Shown here one piece after another: positions 42,758-51,757 of a stretch of DNA of 64,000 nucleotides. This DNA is from an uncultured Kiritimatiellota bacterium. Lineage in GTDB: Bacteria > Verrucomicrobiota > Kiritimatiellia > RFP12 > DVOR01. The position numbers and the translations under genes were made by a program. Every line of letters starts with the position of its first letter. Within the stretch, counting starts at the first letter, position 1. Where the stretch lies: contig CALXSF010000010.1 in the NCBI GenBank assembly GCA_944391055.1, positions 1-64,000 on the forward strand, read 5' to 3'. The notes beneath the pieces were generated by a model. That model saw only the letters and a program-made list of their open reading frames with translations. It was not told the DNA's origin and searched no databases.

Positions 42758-44059
42758 ATGACGCCCGACGAAGCCTTCGCCCGCCTCGCGGCCCTTGCCG
42801 CGCCCTACGCCGGGCGCCGTCCCGCCGCCTGCCGTTGCGGCGAGCCCGCCGCCCCGACCCCGCCGCCCGACGAGCGCCGCCTCCAGGCCCTTTGGGCCGG
42901 GCCCGGCCGCCCCGGCGGCCTCGCCCTCCCTGACGGCACGCCCATCGAGGTGCTCGACCCCGGCCGTTGGAACCGCGCGCCCGGGCCGGACTTCCTGGGC
43001 GCGCTGCTGGCCTTCGGCGGCGAGCCCCGGCGCGGCGACGTCGAGCTCCACCTCCGCCCCGCCGACTGGGACGCCCACGGGCACGCCGCCGACCCCGCCT
43101 ATCGGGGCGTCATCCTCCACGTCGCCTGGTTCCCCGGCGCGCCCGCCAAGACCCTGCCGCCCGCCGTCCCCACCCTGATTCTCCGCCCCTTCGCCGAACA
43201 CGCGGGGCCCGTCGACTTCGCGGCGCTCGACCCCTCCGCCCCCGAGGGGTCGCCGCGCCCCTGCCGCCGCGCCTTCGGGGACGACCCCGGCGCGCTGGAT
43301 CGGCTGCTCCGCGCCGCCGGCCACTGCCGCCTCCGCGCCAAGGCCGCCCGCCTGGCCGAGGCCCTCCGCGCCCAAGGTCCCGCCCAGACCCTCCACGAGG
43401 GGCTTTTCGCCGCGCTGGGCTACCGCCGCAACGCCGCCCCCTTCCGCCGCCTGGCCCAGGAGCTCCCCCTCGGGCGCCTGCTGCCGCTGGCGCCGGCCCA
43501 GCGCTTCGCCGTCCTCGCCGGCGTCGCCGGGCTCCTCCGCCAAGACCGCCACCGCGCCCTGTGGGATCTCTGGTGGCGCAGCGGGTTCCCCCCGCCCCTC
43601 CGGCCCTACGACTGGGATCTTCGCGCCCTCCGCCCCCAGAACCACCCCCTCCGTCGGCTGGCCGCCGCCGCGCCCCTCCTTGACCGGCTCGACGACCTGC
43701 TCCGCCTGCCCCTCGACCGTCTGCCGACGGCGCTGACGGAGCACGCCCGCGCGCTCTGCGCGCCGCTCGGCCTCGCCGGCGCGCCCCTCGGCGCGGCCCG
43801 CGCCAACGCCATCGTCGCCAACCTTGCCGTCCCCGCCCGCCTGGCCCTCGGCGTGCTCGACCCCGACCGCCTCGGCGACCTCCCCGGCGAGGATCCCTCC
43901 CAGCCCATGCGCCAGGCCTGGCACAGCCTCACCGGCGCCCTCCGCGCCCTCCCTAGGGACGCCCTCCGCCAGCAGGGCCTCCTCCAGATCCACGCCGACT
44001 TCTGCTCCAACCCCGCCCTCGCCTGCGCCACCTGCCCATTGGCGGGCGACGGGCCGTGA
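42758..44059 (+). CDS. DUF2851 family protein
   Basis: 433 residues. LQALWAGPGRPGGLALPDGT, IEVLDPGRWNRAPGPDFLGA, GDVELHLRPADWDAHGHAAD and GVILHVAWF are the conserved N-terminal block of DUF2851; the C-terminus has four Cys (C-x4-C type CSNPALACATCPL) that could bind metal or a cluster. Function not established in the family. Starts 4 nt after the corA-like stop and is likely coupled to it. Confidence 0.85.
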   Translation: MTPDEAFARLAALAAPYAGRRPAACRCGEPAAPTPPPDERRLQALWAGPGRPGGLALPDGTPIEVLDPGRWNRAPGPDFLGALLAFGGEPRRGDVELHLRPADWDAHGHAADPAYRGVILHVAWFPGAPAKTLPPAVPTLILRPFAEHAGPVDFAALDPSAPEGSPRPCRRAFGDDPGALDRLLRAAGHCRLRAKAARLAEALRAQGPAQTLHEGLFAALGYRRNAAPFRRLAQELPLGRLLPLAPAQRFAVLAGVAGLLRQDRHRALWDLWWRSGFPPPLRPYDWDLRALRPQNHPLRRLAAAAPLLDRLDDLLRLPLDRLPTALTEHARALCAPLGLAGAPLGAARANAIVANLAVPARLALGVLDPDRLGDLPGEDPSQPMRQAWHSLTGALRALPRDALRQQGLLQIHADFCSNPALACATCPLAGDGP

Positions 44060-44111
44060 GCGGCGGCCGCGATTATGGTATGCTGTGCGTTCTTTTCGAG
44101 AAGGAGGGACG

Positions 44112-45821
44112 ATGGGTTCGTTTCAGGATTTGGGTTTGCCGGAGGCGCTGCTGAAGGCTGTCGAGGGGCTGGGCTTCCGCGAGCCGATGCCGATTCAGGA
44201 GCAGGCCATCCCCGCGCTGTTGGGCGAGCCGCGCGACTGCGTGGCGCTGGCCGCGACGGGGACGGGCAAGACGTGCGCCTACGGTCTGCCGCTGCTGGCG
44301 CGGATCGACGGCGCGCTCGCCAAGCCGCAGGCGCTGATCTTGGCGCCGACGCGCGAGCTGTGCCTGCAGATCGGCGAGGAGCTGGCGCGCTTCGCCAAGT
44401 TCCTGCCCGAGGTCAAGGTGGCCGCCTGCTACGGCGGCGCGCCCATCGGCCAGCAGATCCGCCGGTTGGAGCGCGGGGCCCAGGTGGTGGCCGCCACGCC
44501 CGGGCGCCTCTGCGACCTGCTCCGCCGCGGGGCCGTCAGCTTGGAGGAGGTGCGCGTCTGCGTGCTCGACGAGGCCGACGAGATGCTCGACATGGGCTTC
44601 CGCGAGGAGCTGACCTTCATCCTTGACGCGACGCCCGACCCCGCCGCGCTCTGGCTCTTCTCGGCCACCATGCCGCCCGAGGTCGAGGCCATCGCCCGCA
44701 AGTACCTTTCCGAGCCGCTGGAGATCCAGGTGGGCGAGCGCAACGTGGCCCAGGCCAACATCGCCCACCACGCCTACGCCGTCGCCGAGCGCAACCGTTA
44801 CGGCGCGCTCCGCCGCGTCATCGACTTCGTGCCGGAGATGTACGGCCTCGTCTTCTGCCGCACGCGCGTGGACACCCAGCGCCTCAGCGAGGCCCTCATG
44901 CACGACGGCGTCTACGCCGAGGCCCTCCACGGCGACCTCTCCCAGGCCCAGCGCGACGCCGTGATGCGCAAGTTCCGCGAGAAGGCCGTCCGCATCCTCG
45001 TGGCCACCGACGTCGCCGCCCGCGGGCTTGACGTGGACGACATCTCGCACGTCATCCACTACCATCTCCCCGACGACCCCGCCGTCTACACCCACCGCTC
45101 CGGGCGCACCGCCCGCGCCGGCAAGAGCGGCGTCAGCATCGTCCTGTTCGCCCCGCGCGACGGCGCGAAGGTGCGGCTCATCGAGCGCATCTGCGGGCTC
45201 CGCTTCGAGCGGCGCGCCATCCCCACGGCCGACGACGTCCGTCAGAAGCACGTTTTTTGGCTGGCCGAGCAGATCCGCGGCGTGGACGCCGGGCAGGTCG
45301 ACCCCGCCCTGCGCGAGCTGCTCCCCGCCGTCGCCCCCCTCGTCGCCGGGCTGCCGCCCGAGGAGGTGCTCGCCCGCGTCCTCCAGCTCCGCCTCGGCCC
45401 CCTGCTGGAGGCCTACAAGGACGCGCAGGACATCAACCTCGCCGAGAAGCCCAGCCGCGAGGAGCGCGCCGCCGCCTTCGGCCCGCGCCAGCGCATCCTG
45501 ATCCACGTCGGCCGGCTCGACGGCCTGCGCGAGGGCGCGGTCGTCCGCCTGGCCTGCGAGGCCTCCGGCATCCAGGCCGCCGACGTCGGCGCCATCGCCA
45601 TCAAGCGCGAGTTCGCCTTCTTCGATGTCCGCGCCGAGGTCGCCCGCCGCGTCCTCTCCGCCCTGCGCGGGGCGGACTTTGACGGGCGCCCCCTCAACCC
45701 CGAGCTCGCCGACCCCACCGAGGATCTCCGCCAATCCCGCAAGGGCCGCCCCCGCGGCCGCCCCTTCAGGAAAGGCAAGGGCCCCGGGAAACCCCATCGC
45801 AAGGGCCCCCGCCATGGCTGA
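44112..45821 (+). CDS. DEAD-box RNA helicase, CsdA/DbpA type
   Basis: 569 residues. Q motif GFREPMPIQEQAIPALL, Walker A AATGTGKT, PTREL, DEAD, SAT, ARGLD and HRSGRTARAGK are all present. A C-terminal DbpA-type RNA-binding domain (RILIHVGRLDGLREGAVVRL) precedes a basic Arg/Gly/Lys tail. Likely assists ribosome assembly or RNA decay in the cold. GAAGGAGGG precedes ATG 44112; promoter TATGCT at about 44080. It overlaps the next helicase gene by 8 bp. Confidence 0.95.
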   Translation: MGSFQDLGLPEALLKAVEGLGFREPMPIQEQAIPALLGEPRDCVALAATGTGKTCAYGLPLLARIDGALAKPQALILAPTRELCLQIGEELARFAKFLPEVKVAACYGGAPIGQQIRRLERGAQVVAATPGRLCDLLRRGAVSLEEVRVCVLDEADEMLDMGFREELTFILDATPDPAALWLFSATMPPEVEAIARKYLSEPLEIQVGERNVAQANIAHHAYAVAERNRYGALRRVIDFVPEMYGLVFCRTRVDTQRLSEALMHDGVYAEALHGDLSQAQRDAVMRKFREKAVRILVATDVAARGLDVDDISHVIHYHLPDDPAVYTHRSGRTARAGKSGVSIVLFAPRDGAKVRLIERICGLRFERRAIPTADDVRQKHVFWLAEQIRGVDAGQVDPALRELLPAVAPLVAGLPPEEVLARVLQLRLGPLLEAYKDAQDINLAEKPSREERAAAFGPRQRILIHVGRLDGLREGAVVRLACEASGIQAADVGAIAIKREFAFFDVRAEVARRVLSALRGADFDGRPLNPELADPTEDLRQSRKGRPRGRPFRKGKGPGKPHRKGPRHG

Positions 45822-47058
45822 GGAGGAGGTCTTCGCCCGCCTGGCCCCCGCCTTGCGCGAGGCCGTCGCCGCATTGGGCTTCCGCGCGCCCACGCCCATC
45901 CAGCGGGCCGCCATCCCGCCCATCCTCGAGGGGCGCGACGTCCTTGGCTGCGCGCAGACCGGCACGGGCAAGACGGCCGCCTTCGGGCTGCCCCTGCTCC
46001 ATCGCCTCGCCGCCGAGCGCGCGCCCATGCGCCCCGGCCGGCCGCGCGCGCTCGTGCTGGCCCCCACCCGCGAGCTCGCCGCGCAGATCGGCGAGGCCCT
46101 CACCGCCTTCGCCAAGGGGCTGAGCCTCCCCGTCCTCACCGTCCATGGCGGCGTCTCCCTCCTGCCCCAGGAGGCCGCGCTGCGCAAGGGCGTGGCCGTG
46201 CTCGTGGCCACCCCCGGGCGCCTGCTCGACCTGACGCTCCGTCGCGCGCTGAGCCTCGACGCCGCCACCGCCGTGGTGCTCGACGAGGCCGACCGGATGC
46301 TCGACATGGGCTTCCTCCCCGACATCCGCCGCCTCGCCGCCCTGCTCCCCGCCCGCCGGCAGACGCTCCTCTTCTCCGCCACCTTCCCGCCCGAGGTCAC
46401 GGCCCTGGCCAAGAGCCTGCTCTGTGCCAAGCCCGTCTCCGTGCGCGTCGACCCCGGCCGCCCCGCCGCCGAGCGCGTCCGCCAGCGCGCCCTCTTCGTC
46501 TCCCAGGCCGACAAATACGCCCTGCTCAAGTGGCTCCTCGACAGCCCCAAGTGCTTCCGCGTCCTCGTCTTCCCCCGCATGAAGCACAACGCCGACCGCC
46601 TCGCCAAGCGCCTTTCCCGCGACGGCTTCCCCGCCGCCGCCCTCCATTCCGACAAGTCCCAGGGCGCCCGCACCCGCGCCCTCGAGGCCTTCCGCCAAGG
46701 CAAGATCCAGGTGCTCGTGGCCACCGACATCGCCGCCCGCGGTATCGACGTCGAGGACGTGACGCACGTCATCAACTACGACCTCCCCGACGAGCCCGAG
46801 ACCTACGTCCACCGCATCGGGCGCACCGCCCGCGCCGGCGCCGAGGGCGAGGCCCTCAGCCTCGTGGCCCCGCACGACCGCCAGGCCCTCCGCGCCATCG
46901 AGCGCCTGCTGGGCCGCCCCGTGCCCCAATGGCTCGACCAGCCCCTCCATTGCGAGGCCGCCCGCCTGGCCATGGGCGCCGACGCCGTCCGCCCCGCCGC
47001 CCGGCCCCGTCCCCCGCGGCCCGCGCGCCCCCCCCGCGGCGCACCCCGCCGCCGCTGA
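45814..47058 (+). CDS. DEAD-box RNA helicase, RhlE type
   Basis: 414 residues. GFRAPTPIQRAAIPPIL, AQTGTGKT, PTRELAAQ, DEAD, SATFPPEV, ARGIDVED and HRIGRTARAG are complete; a Pro/Arg-rich tail ends the protein without a folded domain. The start is in the 8-bp overlap ATGGCTGA with the upstream helicase, so both are made together. Confidence 0.94.
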   Translation: MAEEEVFARLAPALREAVAALGFRAPTPIQRAAIPPILEGRDVLGCAQTGTGKTAAFGLPLLHRLAAERAPMRPGRPRALVLAPTRELAAQIGEALTAFAKGLSLPVLTVHGGVSLLPQEAALRKGVAVLVATPGRLLDLTLRRALSLDAATAVVLDEADRMLDMGFLPDIRRLAALLPARRQTLLFSATFPPEVTALAKSLLCAKPVSVRVDPGRPAAERVRQRALFVSQADKYALLKWLLDSPKCFRVLVFPRMKHNADRLAKRLSRDGFPAAALHSDKSQGARTRALEAFRQGKIQVLVATDIAARGIDVEDVTHVINYDLPDEPETYVHRIGRTARAGAEGEALSLVAPHDRQALRAIERLLGRPVPQWLDQPLHCEAARLAMGADAVRPAARPRPPRPARPPRGAPRRR

Positions 47059-47074
47059 ACCCCGGAGCCCCGCC

Positions 47075-47500
47075 ATGCTCACCGTCTCCAAGACCGTCTC
47101 CTTCGACGCCGCCCACTTGCTCACCGGCCATGCCGGCCAGTGCCGCAACCTCCACGGCCACACCTACCGCGTCACCGTCACCCTCCGCGGCGCGCCGCCC
47201 CTGCCCGGCCAGCCCGGCGACATGGTCATGGACTTCAAGGAGCTCAAGGCCGTCCTCCGCCAAGAGATCGTGGAGCCCTGCGACCACGCCTTCCTGTGCG
47301 ACGAACGCTCCGAGGTCGAGCGCGACATCGCCGCCACCCTCCGGCGCCACGGCCTGCGCGTCTACGCGCTCCCCCACCGCTCCACCTCCGAATGCCTGGC
47401 CGAGCACTTCTTCGGCAAGCTCCGCGCCCGCGGCCTCCCCGTCGCCGCCGTCGCCGTCAGCGAGACCCCCGACTCCCTCGCCACCTACGGCGAGCCGTGA
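47075..47500 (+). CDS. queD: 6-carboxy-tetrahydropterin synthase (QueD/PTPS)
   Basis: 141 residues. Zn-binding His in FDAAHLL and NLHGHTY, catalytic Cys in AGQCRNLHGH, DFKELK and CDHAFL, and the C-terminal SETPDSLATY. Makes the preQ0 precursor of queuosine. Starts 16 nt after the helicase gene; CGGAG at 7 nt. Confidence 0.93.
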   Translation: MLTVSKTVSFDAAHLLTGHAGQCRNLHGHTYRVTVTLRGAPPLPGQPGDMVMDFKELKAVLRQEIVEPCDHAFLCDERSEVERDIAATLRRHGLRVYALPHRSTSECLAEHFFGKLRARGLPVAAVAVSETPDSLATYGEP

Positions 47501-47564
47501 GGGTGCGTACTTCGATTCTGCCGATTCTTTTCCAATGACTTGCGCCTTCCCTTTCATGGGGGCT

Positions 47565-47574
47565 GTGCTAAACT
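47565..47574 (+). promoter_or_regulatory. -10 element abutting the GH63-like start
   Basis: TGTGCTAAACT; the hexamer TAAACT (47569-47574) is followed by six bases and the ATG at 47581. Confidence 0.5.
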
Positions 47575-47580
47575 GCCCTC

Positions 47581-49062
47581 ATGAAAGCGCGCCTCCTCCC
47601 CCTGCTGATGGCCGCCGCCGGGACGGCGGCCGCCGCGATCCCCACCGTCATCCACCCCGACGCCGACCTCGTCGCCCTCTATGACGAGGCCTGGCGCGAG
47701 GCCAAGACCCGCACCTGGGAGGCCCCCGCGGGCGCCCCCGTCCGCCGCTACATGGACGAAGGCGTCTACGCCGACCAGATCTGGATCTGGGACTCCTGCT
47801 ACATGGCCCAGTTCACCAAATACGCCGCCGCCGACTATCCCGGCATCGAGACCCTCGAGGCCCTCTACGCCCCCGTCGTCGACGGCAAGGACACCTCCCT
47901 GCGCGTCCACATCTGGGACAACCCGCCCCTCTTCGCCTGGTGCGAGCTGGAGCACTGGCGCTTCCACGGCGACCGCGCCCGCCTGGAGGAGATTCTCCTC
48001 AAACGCCGCCTCCTCCAGCGCCACTACGCCGCCTTCATGGCCCCGCCCACCGGCAAGACGCCCCCCGGCGCCGCCAACCCCGTCCTCCTCCGCCCCGCCA
48101 AGGCCGCCAACGGCGCCTGGGGCTTCACCTGGCACGGCGGCCGCAGCGGCATGGACAACACCCCCCGCGGCCACGGCGTGGGCTGGGACAAGATCCTCTG
48201 GGTCGACGCCATCGCCCAGCAGGCCCTCGCCGCCAAATGCATCGCCGAGCTTTACGACGCCCTCGGCCCCGACCACGCCGCCGAGGCCCGCCGCTGGCGC
48301 GCTGAGCACGCCCGCCTCGCCAAGGAGATCAACGACCACTACTGGTGCGAGGAAGACGGCTTCTACTACGACGTCCGCCTCGCCGACGGCGCCTTCTGCA
48401 AGGTCCGCACCCCCGCCTCCCTCTGGCCCCTCCTCGCCGGCGTCGCCACCCAGGCCCAGGCCGACCGCGTCGCCAAATGGTTCGAGGACCCCATGGAGTT
48501 CGGCGGCGAGCGCCCCATCCCCACCGTCTCCCGCCGCTCCCCCGGCTACGACGCCAAGACCGGCGACTACTGGCGCGGCGCCATCTGGCTCCCCACCAGC
48601 TACCTGGCCATCCGCGCCCTCGACGCCTACGGCCACCGCGCCCTCGCCGACAGCCTCGCCAAGCGCACCCTCGCCCTCCAGAGCCACGTCTTCAAGAACG
48701 TCGAGCCCCACACCATCTGGGAATGCTACGCCCCCGAGGCCGACGCCCCCAGCACCGAGCACGGCCGCCGCGTCCGCCAAACCTTCTGCGGCTGGTCCGC
48801 CCTCGGCCCCATCAACCTCTTCATCGAGAACCACATCGGCCTGCGCGCCTGCGACGCCCCCTCCGGCATCGTCGTCTGGGACCCGCCCGCCGGCGCCGCC
48901 TATCCCCTCGGCGTCCGCGGCCTCGTCTTCGGCGGCCGCACCCTCTCCATCGAGGACGACGGCCGCACCCTCACCGTCACCGCCGACAAACCCCTCACCG
49001 TCATCGACCGCGGCGTCCGCCGCGACCTCCCCGCCGGCGTCACCCGCGTCCGCCGTCCCTGA
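47581..49062 (+). CDS. Secreted GH63-like (alpha/alpha)6-barrel glycosidase
   Basis: 493 residues. Signal MKARLLPLLMAAAGTAAAA. IWIWDSCYMAQFTKYA, GRSGMDNTPR and YWRGAIWLPTSYLAIRAL match the GH63/GH37 barrel with the general acid Asp in the SGMDN motif. Family members act on alpha-glucosides or mannosylglycerate; the substrate here is unknown. A C-terminal beta domain follows. No Shine-Dalgarno site is visible. It overlaps the convergent cytidine deaminase gene by 23 bp. Confidence 0.87.
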   Translation: MKARLLPLLMAAAGTAAAAIPTVIHPDADLVALYDEAWREAKTRTWEAPAGAPVRRYMDEGVYADQIWIWDSCYMAQFTKYAAADYPGIETLEALYAPVVDGKDTSLRVHIWDNPPLFAWCELEHWRFHGDRARLEEILLKRRLLQRHYAAFMAPPTGKTPPGAANPVLLRPAKAANGAWGFTWHGGRSGMDNTPRGHGVGWDKILWVDAIAQQALAAKCIAELYDALGPDHAAEARRWRAEHARLAKEINDHYWCEEDGFYYDVRLADGAFCKVRTPASLWPLLAGVATQAQADRVAKWFEDPMEFGGERPIPTVSRRSPGYDAKTGDYWRGAIWLPTSYLAIRALDAYGHRALADSLAKRTLALQSHVFKNVEPHTIWECYAPEADAPSTEHGRRVRQTFCGWSALGPINLFIENHIGLRACDAPSGIVVWDPPAGAAYPLGVRGLVFGGRTLSIEDDGRTLTVTADKPLTVIDRGVRRDLPAGVTRVRRP

Positions 49063-49456
49063 CCGCCCCCAACGCGAACGGCGCCGGGAAGAGCGCCCCC
49101 AGCGTCGTCCGCCCCACCGGCGCGGCGGGATCCAGCGACCCCAAGGCGATCGGCAGCCCCCCGTCGCAGAACTCCGCCAACGCCTGCCGGCACGCCCCGC
49201 ACGGGACCGTCGGCTCGGGCGCCGCCAAGGCCAGCGCCCGGAACGCCCGGCACCCGCAGGCCACCGCGTGGAAGAGCGCGTTGCGCTCGGCGCAGAGCGA
49301 GAGCCCATACGAGGCGTTCTCCACGTTGCACCCCACATAAATCCGCCCATCCGCGCCGAGCAGCGCGGCCCCCACCGTGAAGCGGGAATACGGCGCGTAC
49401 GCGCGCCCCGCGGCCTCGCGCGCCGCGGCCAACAGCTCATCCGATCGCGTTTCCAT
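49040..49456 (-). CDS. cdd: Cytidine deaminase
   Basis: 138 residues, homotetrameric short form. CAERNAL (Zn Cys and catalytic Glu) and PCGACRQAL (two Zn Cys) are intact; YAPYSRFTVGAALL at the start. ATG 49456 follows a TAGAGT box by 6 nt; GTG 49462 lies in the same frame but would fall before the expected transcript start. Salvages pyrimidine nucleosides. Confidence 0.94.
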   Translation of the reverse strand: METRSDELLAAAREAAGRAYAPYSRFTVGAALLGADGRIYVGCNVENASYGLSLCAERNALFHAVACGCRAFRALALAAPEPTVPCGACRQALAEFCDGGLPIALGSLDPAAPVGRTTLGALFPAPFALGAVRDGGRG

Positions 49457-49462
49457 GCCCAC

Positions 49463-49472
49463 ACTCTACCAC
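49463..49472 (-). promoter_or_regulatory. -10 element abutting the cdd start
   Basis: Minus-strand TGTGGTAGAGT; the hexamer TAGAGT (49468-49463) ends 6 nt before ATG 49456. Confidence 0.45.
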
Positions 49473-49489
49473 ATCCCCGCGCGCCTGCC

Positions 49490-49517
49490 AAAAAAAGCCC
49501 CCGGCGGGGCCGGGGGC
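49490..49517 (-). terminator. Intrinsic terminator of the PEP-CTERM gene
   Basis: On the minus strand GCCCCCGGC pairs with GCCGGGGGC around a 3-nt loop, followed by seven T. Confidence 0.88.
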
Positions 49518-49548
49518 CGTTGGGGCGATTGGGCGGGGCGCGTCGCCC

Positions 49549-50220
49549 TTATGCCGCGCGGCGGCGGAGCGCCAGGCCCGCCGCGCCGAGCGCCAGCAGC
49601 GCAAGCGCCGTCGGCTCGGGGATGGCAGCGGCGGCATAGGCGTCGTCGTAGGTCATCCCATCGACCAGGTAAATGTCGGCCTGCCACGTGCCGCCCAGGT
49701 TGTTGTAGCCATTCCCGTTCTGTTGCCCCCAGACGAGCGTGACGGCGTCCCAGTCCGGGAAGCCCGTCACCGTCCCGTAGAGCGTCCCGTCCACGTAGAG
49801 CGAAAGCACGTCGGTCGCCCCGTCGAAGGAGAAGACGAACTCATACGAGCCCGCCCCCATCTGGCGTCCCTGCCAGCCCTCCGCCTGGGTGAAACCGTTG
49901 TTGTCGCTGCCCGTGTGCTTGATGATGCTCGCGAGCGTGTTGCCGTTGCCTCTGTAAAAGAAGCGGGTCGCCTCGGTGCCGCCGTTCGTGATGCCGAAGA
50001 GGCCGGGGAATCTGCCATTCGCGTCCTGGAAGACGGAGATGTTCAGCACGCACGCGGCGACCCACTTCGTGGAATCCTCCGCCAACGTGATCGTGCCCGC
50101 GCCCGCCGAGGTCTTGTCGGAGAAGCGGTTCGTACCCGCGAGGCTGCCCCAGTCGACCGTGGCGGCCTGGGCGGCGCCGAGGGCCAATGCGGCGAAGGCC
50201 GCGGTTAGGATGTGTCTCAT
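49549..50220 (-). CDS. PEP-CTERM anchored secreted protein (LamG-like)
   Basis: 223 residues. Signal MRHILTAAFAALALGAAQAA; beta-sandwich features (KWVAACVLNISVFQDA, YEFVFSFDGATDVLSLYVDG); C-terminal PEPTALALLALGAAGLALRR tail, nearly the same as the protein at 37183-37836. The bodies of the two differ, so they share the anchor rather than function. A weak GGAG lies about 14 nt before the ATG. Likely surface-exposed, perhaps sugar-binding. Confidence 0.87.
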   Translation of the reverse strand: MRHILTAAFAALALGAAQAATVDWGSLAGTNRFSDKTSAGAGTITLAEDSTKWVAACVLNISVFQDANGRFPGLFGITNGGTEATRFFYRGNGNTLASIIKHTGSDNNGFTQAEGWQGRQMGAGSYEFVFSFDGATDVLSLYVDGTLYGTVTGFPDWDAVTLVWGQQNGNGYNNLGGTWQADIYLVDGMTYDDAYAAAAIPEPTALALLALGAAGLALRRRAA

Positions 50221-50501
50221 TTGCTCAGGATTGCTCCATTTCCCGCCCCGTGCCGTGAAACCGAAGGAGCCCCGGGACGAGAAGTACCCTCTTCGATGTC
50301 TTTGGCGAGGTCTTAGGATTACCCTTACAGCAACATCGAAAGGGCACGCGGAACCACGTGCGCACATTCGGACGGCTGTGGAAAGTTCCTAAGTTTCGCC
50401 AAACGTCCTGATCGTGCGGTCAGCACACTGCGGCGGCTCTCCCGCTGCGTGCCCCTAAGATACCACCTTCGGGTGGTCGCACGCAAGGCTTTTCGGCGGG
50501 G
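50221..50501. other. 281-bp gene-free, structured region
   Basis: No open frame that I can support. Contains the inverted repeat TTCGATGT (50292-50299) / ACATCGAA (50333-50340), a GCACG/CGTGC hairpin near 50345, a large imperfect hairpin around 50427-50452, and ACCACC-TTCG-GGTGGT at 50463-50478. Probably the promoter and 5' leader of the PEP-CTERM gene plus the 3' end of the CAAX protease transcript; an RNA gene cannot be excluded. Confidence 0.4.
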
Positions 50502-51164
50502 TCAGAGGAGGGCGAGGAGGAGGGCGAGGAGGAGGGCGAGGAGGTTGAAGAGGGCGTGGAGGAGGATGGCGGGGAGCAGGCTGCGCGCGCGGAGCGTCAC
50601 CAGCCCCAGGCACCAGCCCAGCAGGGCCAGGGGCAGGGCGAAGGCGTCGGGGCCGTGCGCCAGGCCGAAGAGCAGCGAGGAGAGCGGCAGTGCGGCCCAC
50701 GGCGGGGCGGCGTGGAGCAGGACGCCTCGGAAGAGCGCCTCCTCAAAGGTCGGCACGGCAAGGACGAGGATGGGCGCGAAGAGCAGCAGCTGGCCGGGCC
50801 GCAGCGCCGAGAGCTGCCGCGCGGCCTCCTGCTCGCCGCCGCCCGCGACGCCCTCGGCCAGGGCGTAGCTCCCCGCCAGGGCCAGGGCCAGGCACCACGC
50901 CAGGCGGCGGAGGCCCCAGCCCTCGGGCCAGGCAAGGAGTCCGCGCAGACGCGCGCGCCCCTCGGCGGCGGCCCACAGCGCGGCGGGCAGCGCCAGGAGG
51001 GGGAGGCTGACGGCCTGGGCGCGCAGGAGCAGGCCGAACAGCGCGTCGGGCGGGGGCGGCGCGTCGGGCGCGGGGAGGGCGTTGGCGGCGCAGAAGAGGA
51101 GGGCGACGACGGCGGCGAGGAAGGCGGCGAGGACGCGGAGGGCGGGGCGGAGGGTGGGTGTCAT
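50502..51164 (-). CDS. CPBP/CAAX-type intramembrane protease
   Basis: 220 residues, about six to eight hydrophobic segments. The catalytic pattern is TFEEALFRGVLL (E-E-x3-R), FGLAHG and HALFNLLALLL. Such proteases process prenylated proteins in eukaryotes and act in bacteriocin immunity or maturation in bacteria; target unknown. The start overlaps the exonuclease stop (ATGA). Its 3' end is a repetitive Leu/Ala run coded by GAGGAGGGC-type repeats (antisense), possibly length-variable. Confidence 0.85.
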   Translation of the reverse strand: MTPTLRPALRVLAAFLAAVVALLFCAANALPAPDAPPPPDALFGLLLRAQAVSLPLLALPAALWAAAEGRARLRGLLAWPEGWGLRRLAWCLALALAGSYALAEGVAGGGEQEAARQLSALRPGQLLLFAPILVLAVPTFEEALFRGVLLHAAPPWAALPLSSLLFGLAHGPDAFALPLALLGWCLGLVTLRARSLLPAILLHALFNLLALLLALLLALL

Positions 51165-51757
51165 GGCGCGGCGAGGTCGGCGAGGGTGAGGTCGCGCCAG
51201 CCGGGCTGCCCGAGGAGGGTCTCGAGGAGGAGGGCGCAGGCGAGGGCGTCGTAGTAGGCGTCGTGCGGGGCGCGGCCGGGGGCGAGGGCTTGGAGGCGGG
51301 GGAGGAGCCCCAGGGCGGGGATGAGGGCCTCGAGGGCGTGGCTGGGGAGCCCGGGCCAGGCGGCGCGGGCCAGGCGCAGGGTGTCGACCCACCACGGATA
51401 GCGCGTGAGGGGGGCGAGGCGGGCGAGGGTGGTGCGCTCGGCGGAGACGTTGTGGGCGACGGGGACGGTGGCGGCGAGCAGGGGGTGGAGGCGCGCCCAG
51501 ACGGCGAGGGGCTCGGGCGCGGCGGCGATTTCCCCGCGCCGGGCGCGGTGGTCGCCGGGGGCGTGGCGGGAGAAGGGGTGGCCGGCGGGGACGCGGATGA
51601 GGGTGTCGAGGCGGGGCGCGCCCAAGTCGACGCGCCCGCCGCGGAGGCTGACGGCCCCGAGCTGCCAGGGCAGGCTCTCAAAGCCGCGCACGACGCCGGT
51701 GGTCTCGAAGTCGAGCGCGGTGAAGGGGAGGTCGCGGGCGGGCGCGTCGGGGCTCAA
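51161..51757 (-). CDS. DEDD-type 3'-5' exonuclease (DnaQ-like)
   Basis: 198 residues from TTG 51757, which overlaps the sialidase stop (TTGA) and has AAGGA 6 nt upstream. FTALDFETTG carries the first D-x-E; PVAHNVSAERTTL corresponds to Exo II, with Glu where Asp is usual; HDAYYDALACALLL carries Exo III His and Asp. Resembles DNA polymerase III epsilon-like or stand-alone exonucleases. The non-ATG start and the Exo II change lower certainty about activity. Confidence 0.78.
   Translation of the reverse strand: MSPDAPARDLPFTALDFETTGVVRGFESLPWQLGAVSLRGGRVDLGAPRLDTLIRVPAGHPFSRHAPGDHRARRGEIAAAPEPLAVWARLHPLLAATVPVAHNVSAERTTLARLAPLTRYPWWVDTLRLARAAWPGLPSHALEALIPALGLLPRLQALAPGRAPHDAYYDALACALLLETLLGQPGWRDLTLADLAAP

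Noticed and set aside
50300-50490. c-di-GMP riboswitch, tmRNA or SRP RNA in the gene-free region
   Set aside because: Partial word matches only; conserved cores of these RNAs are not present.
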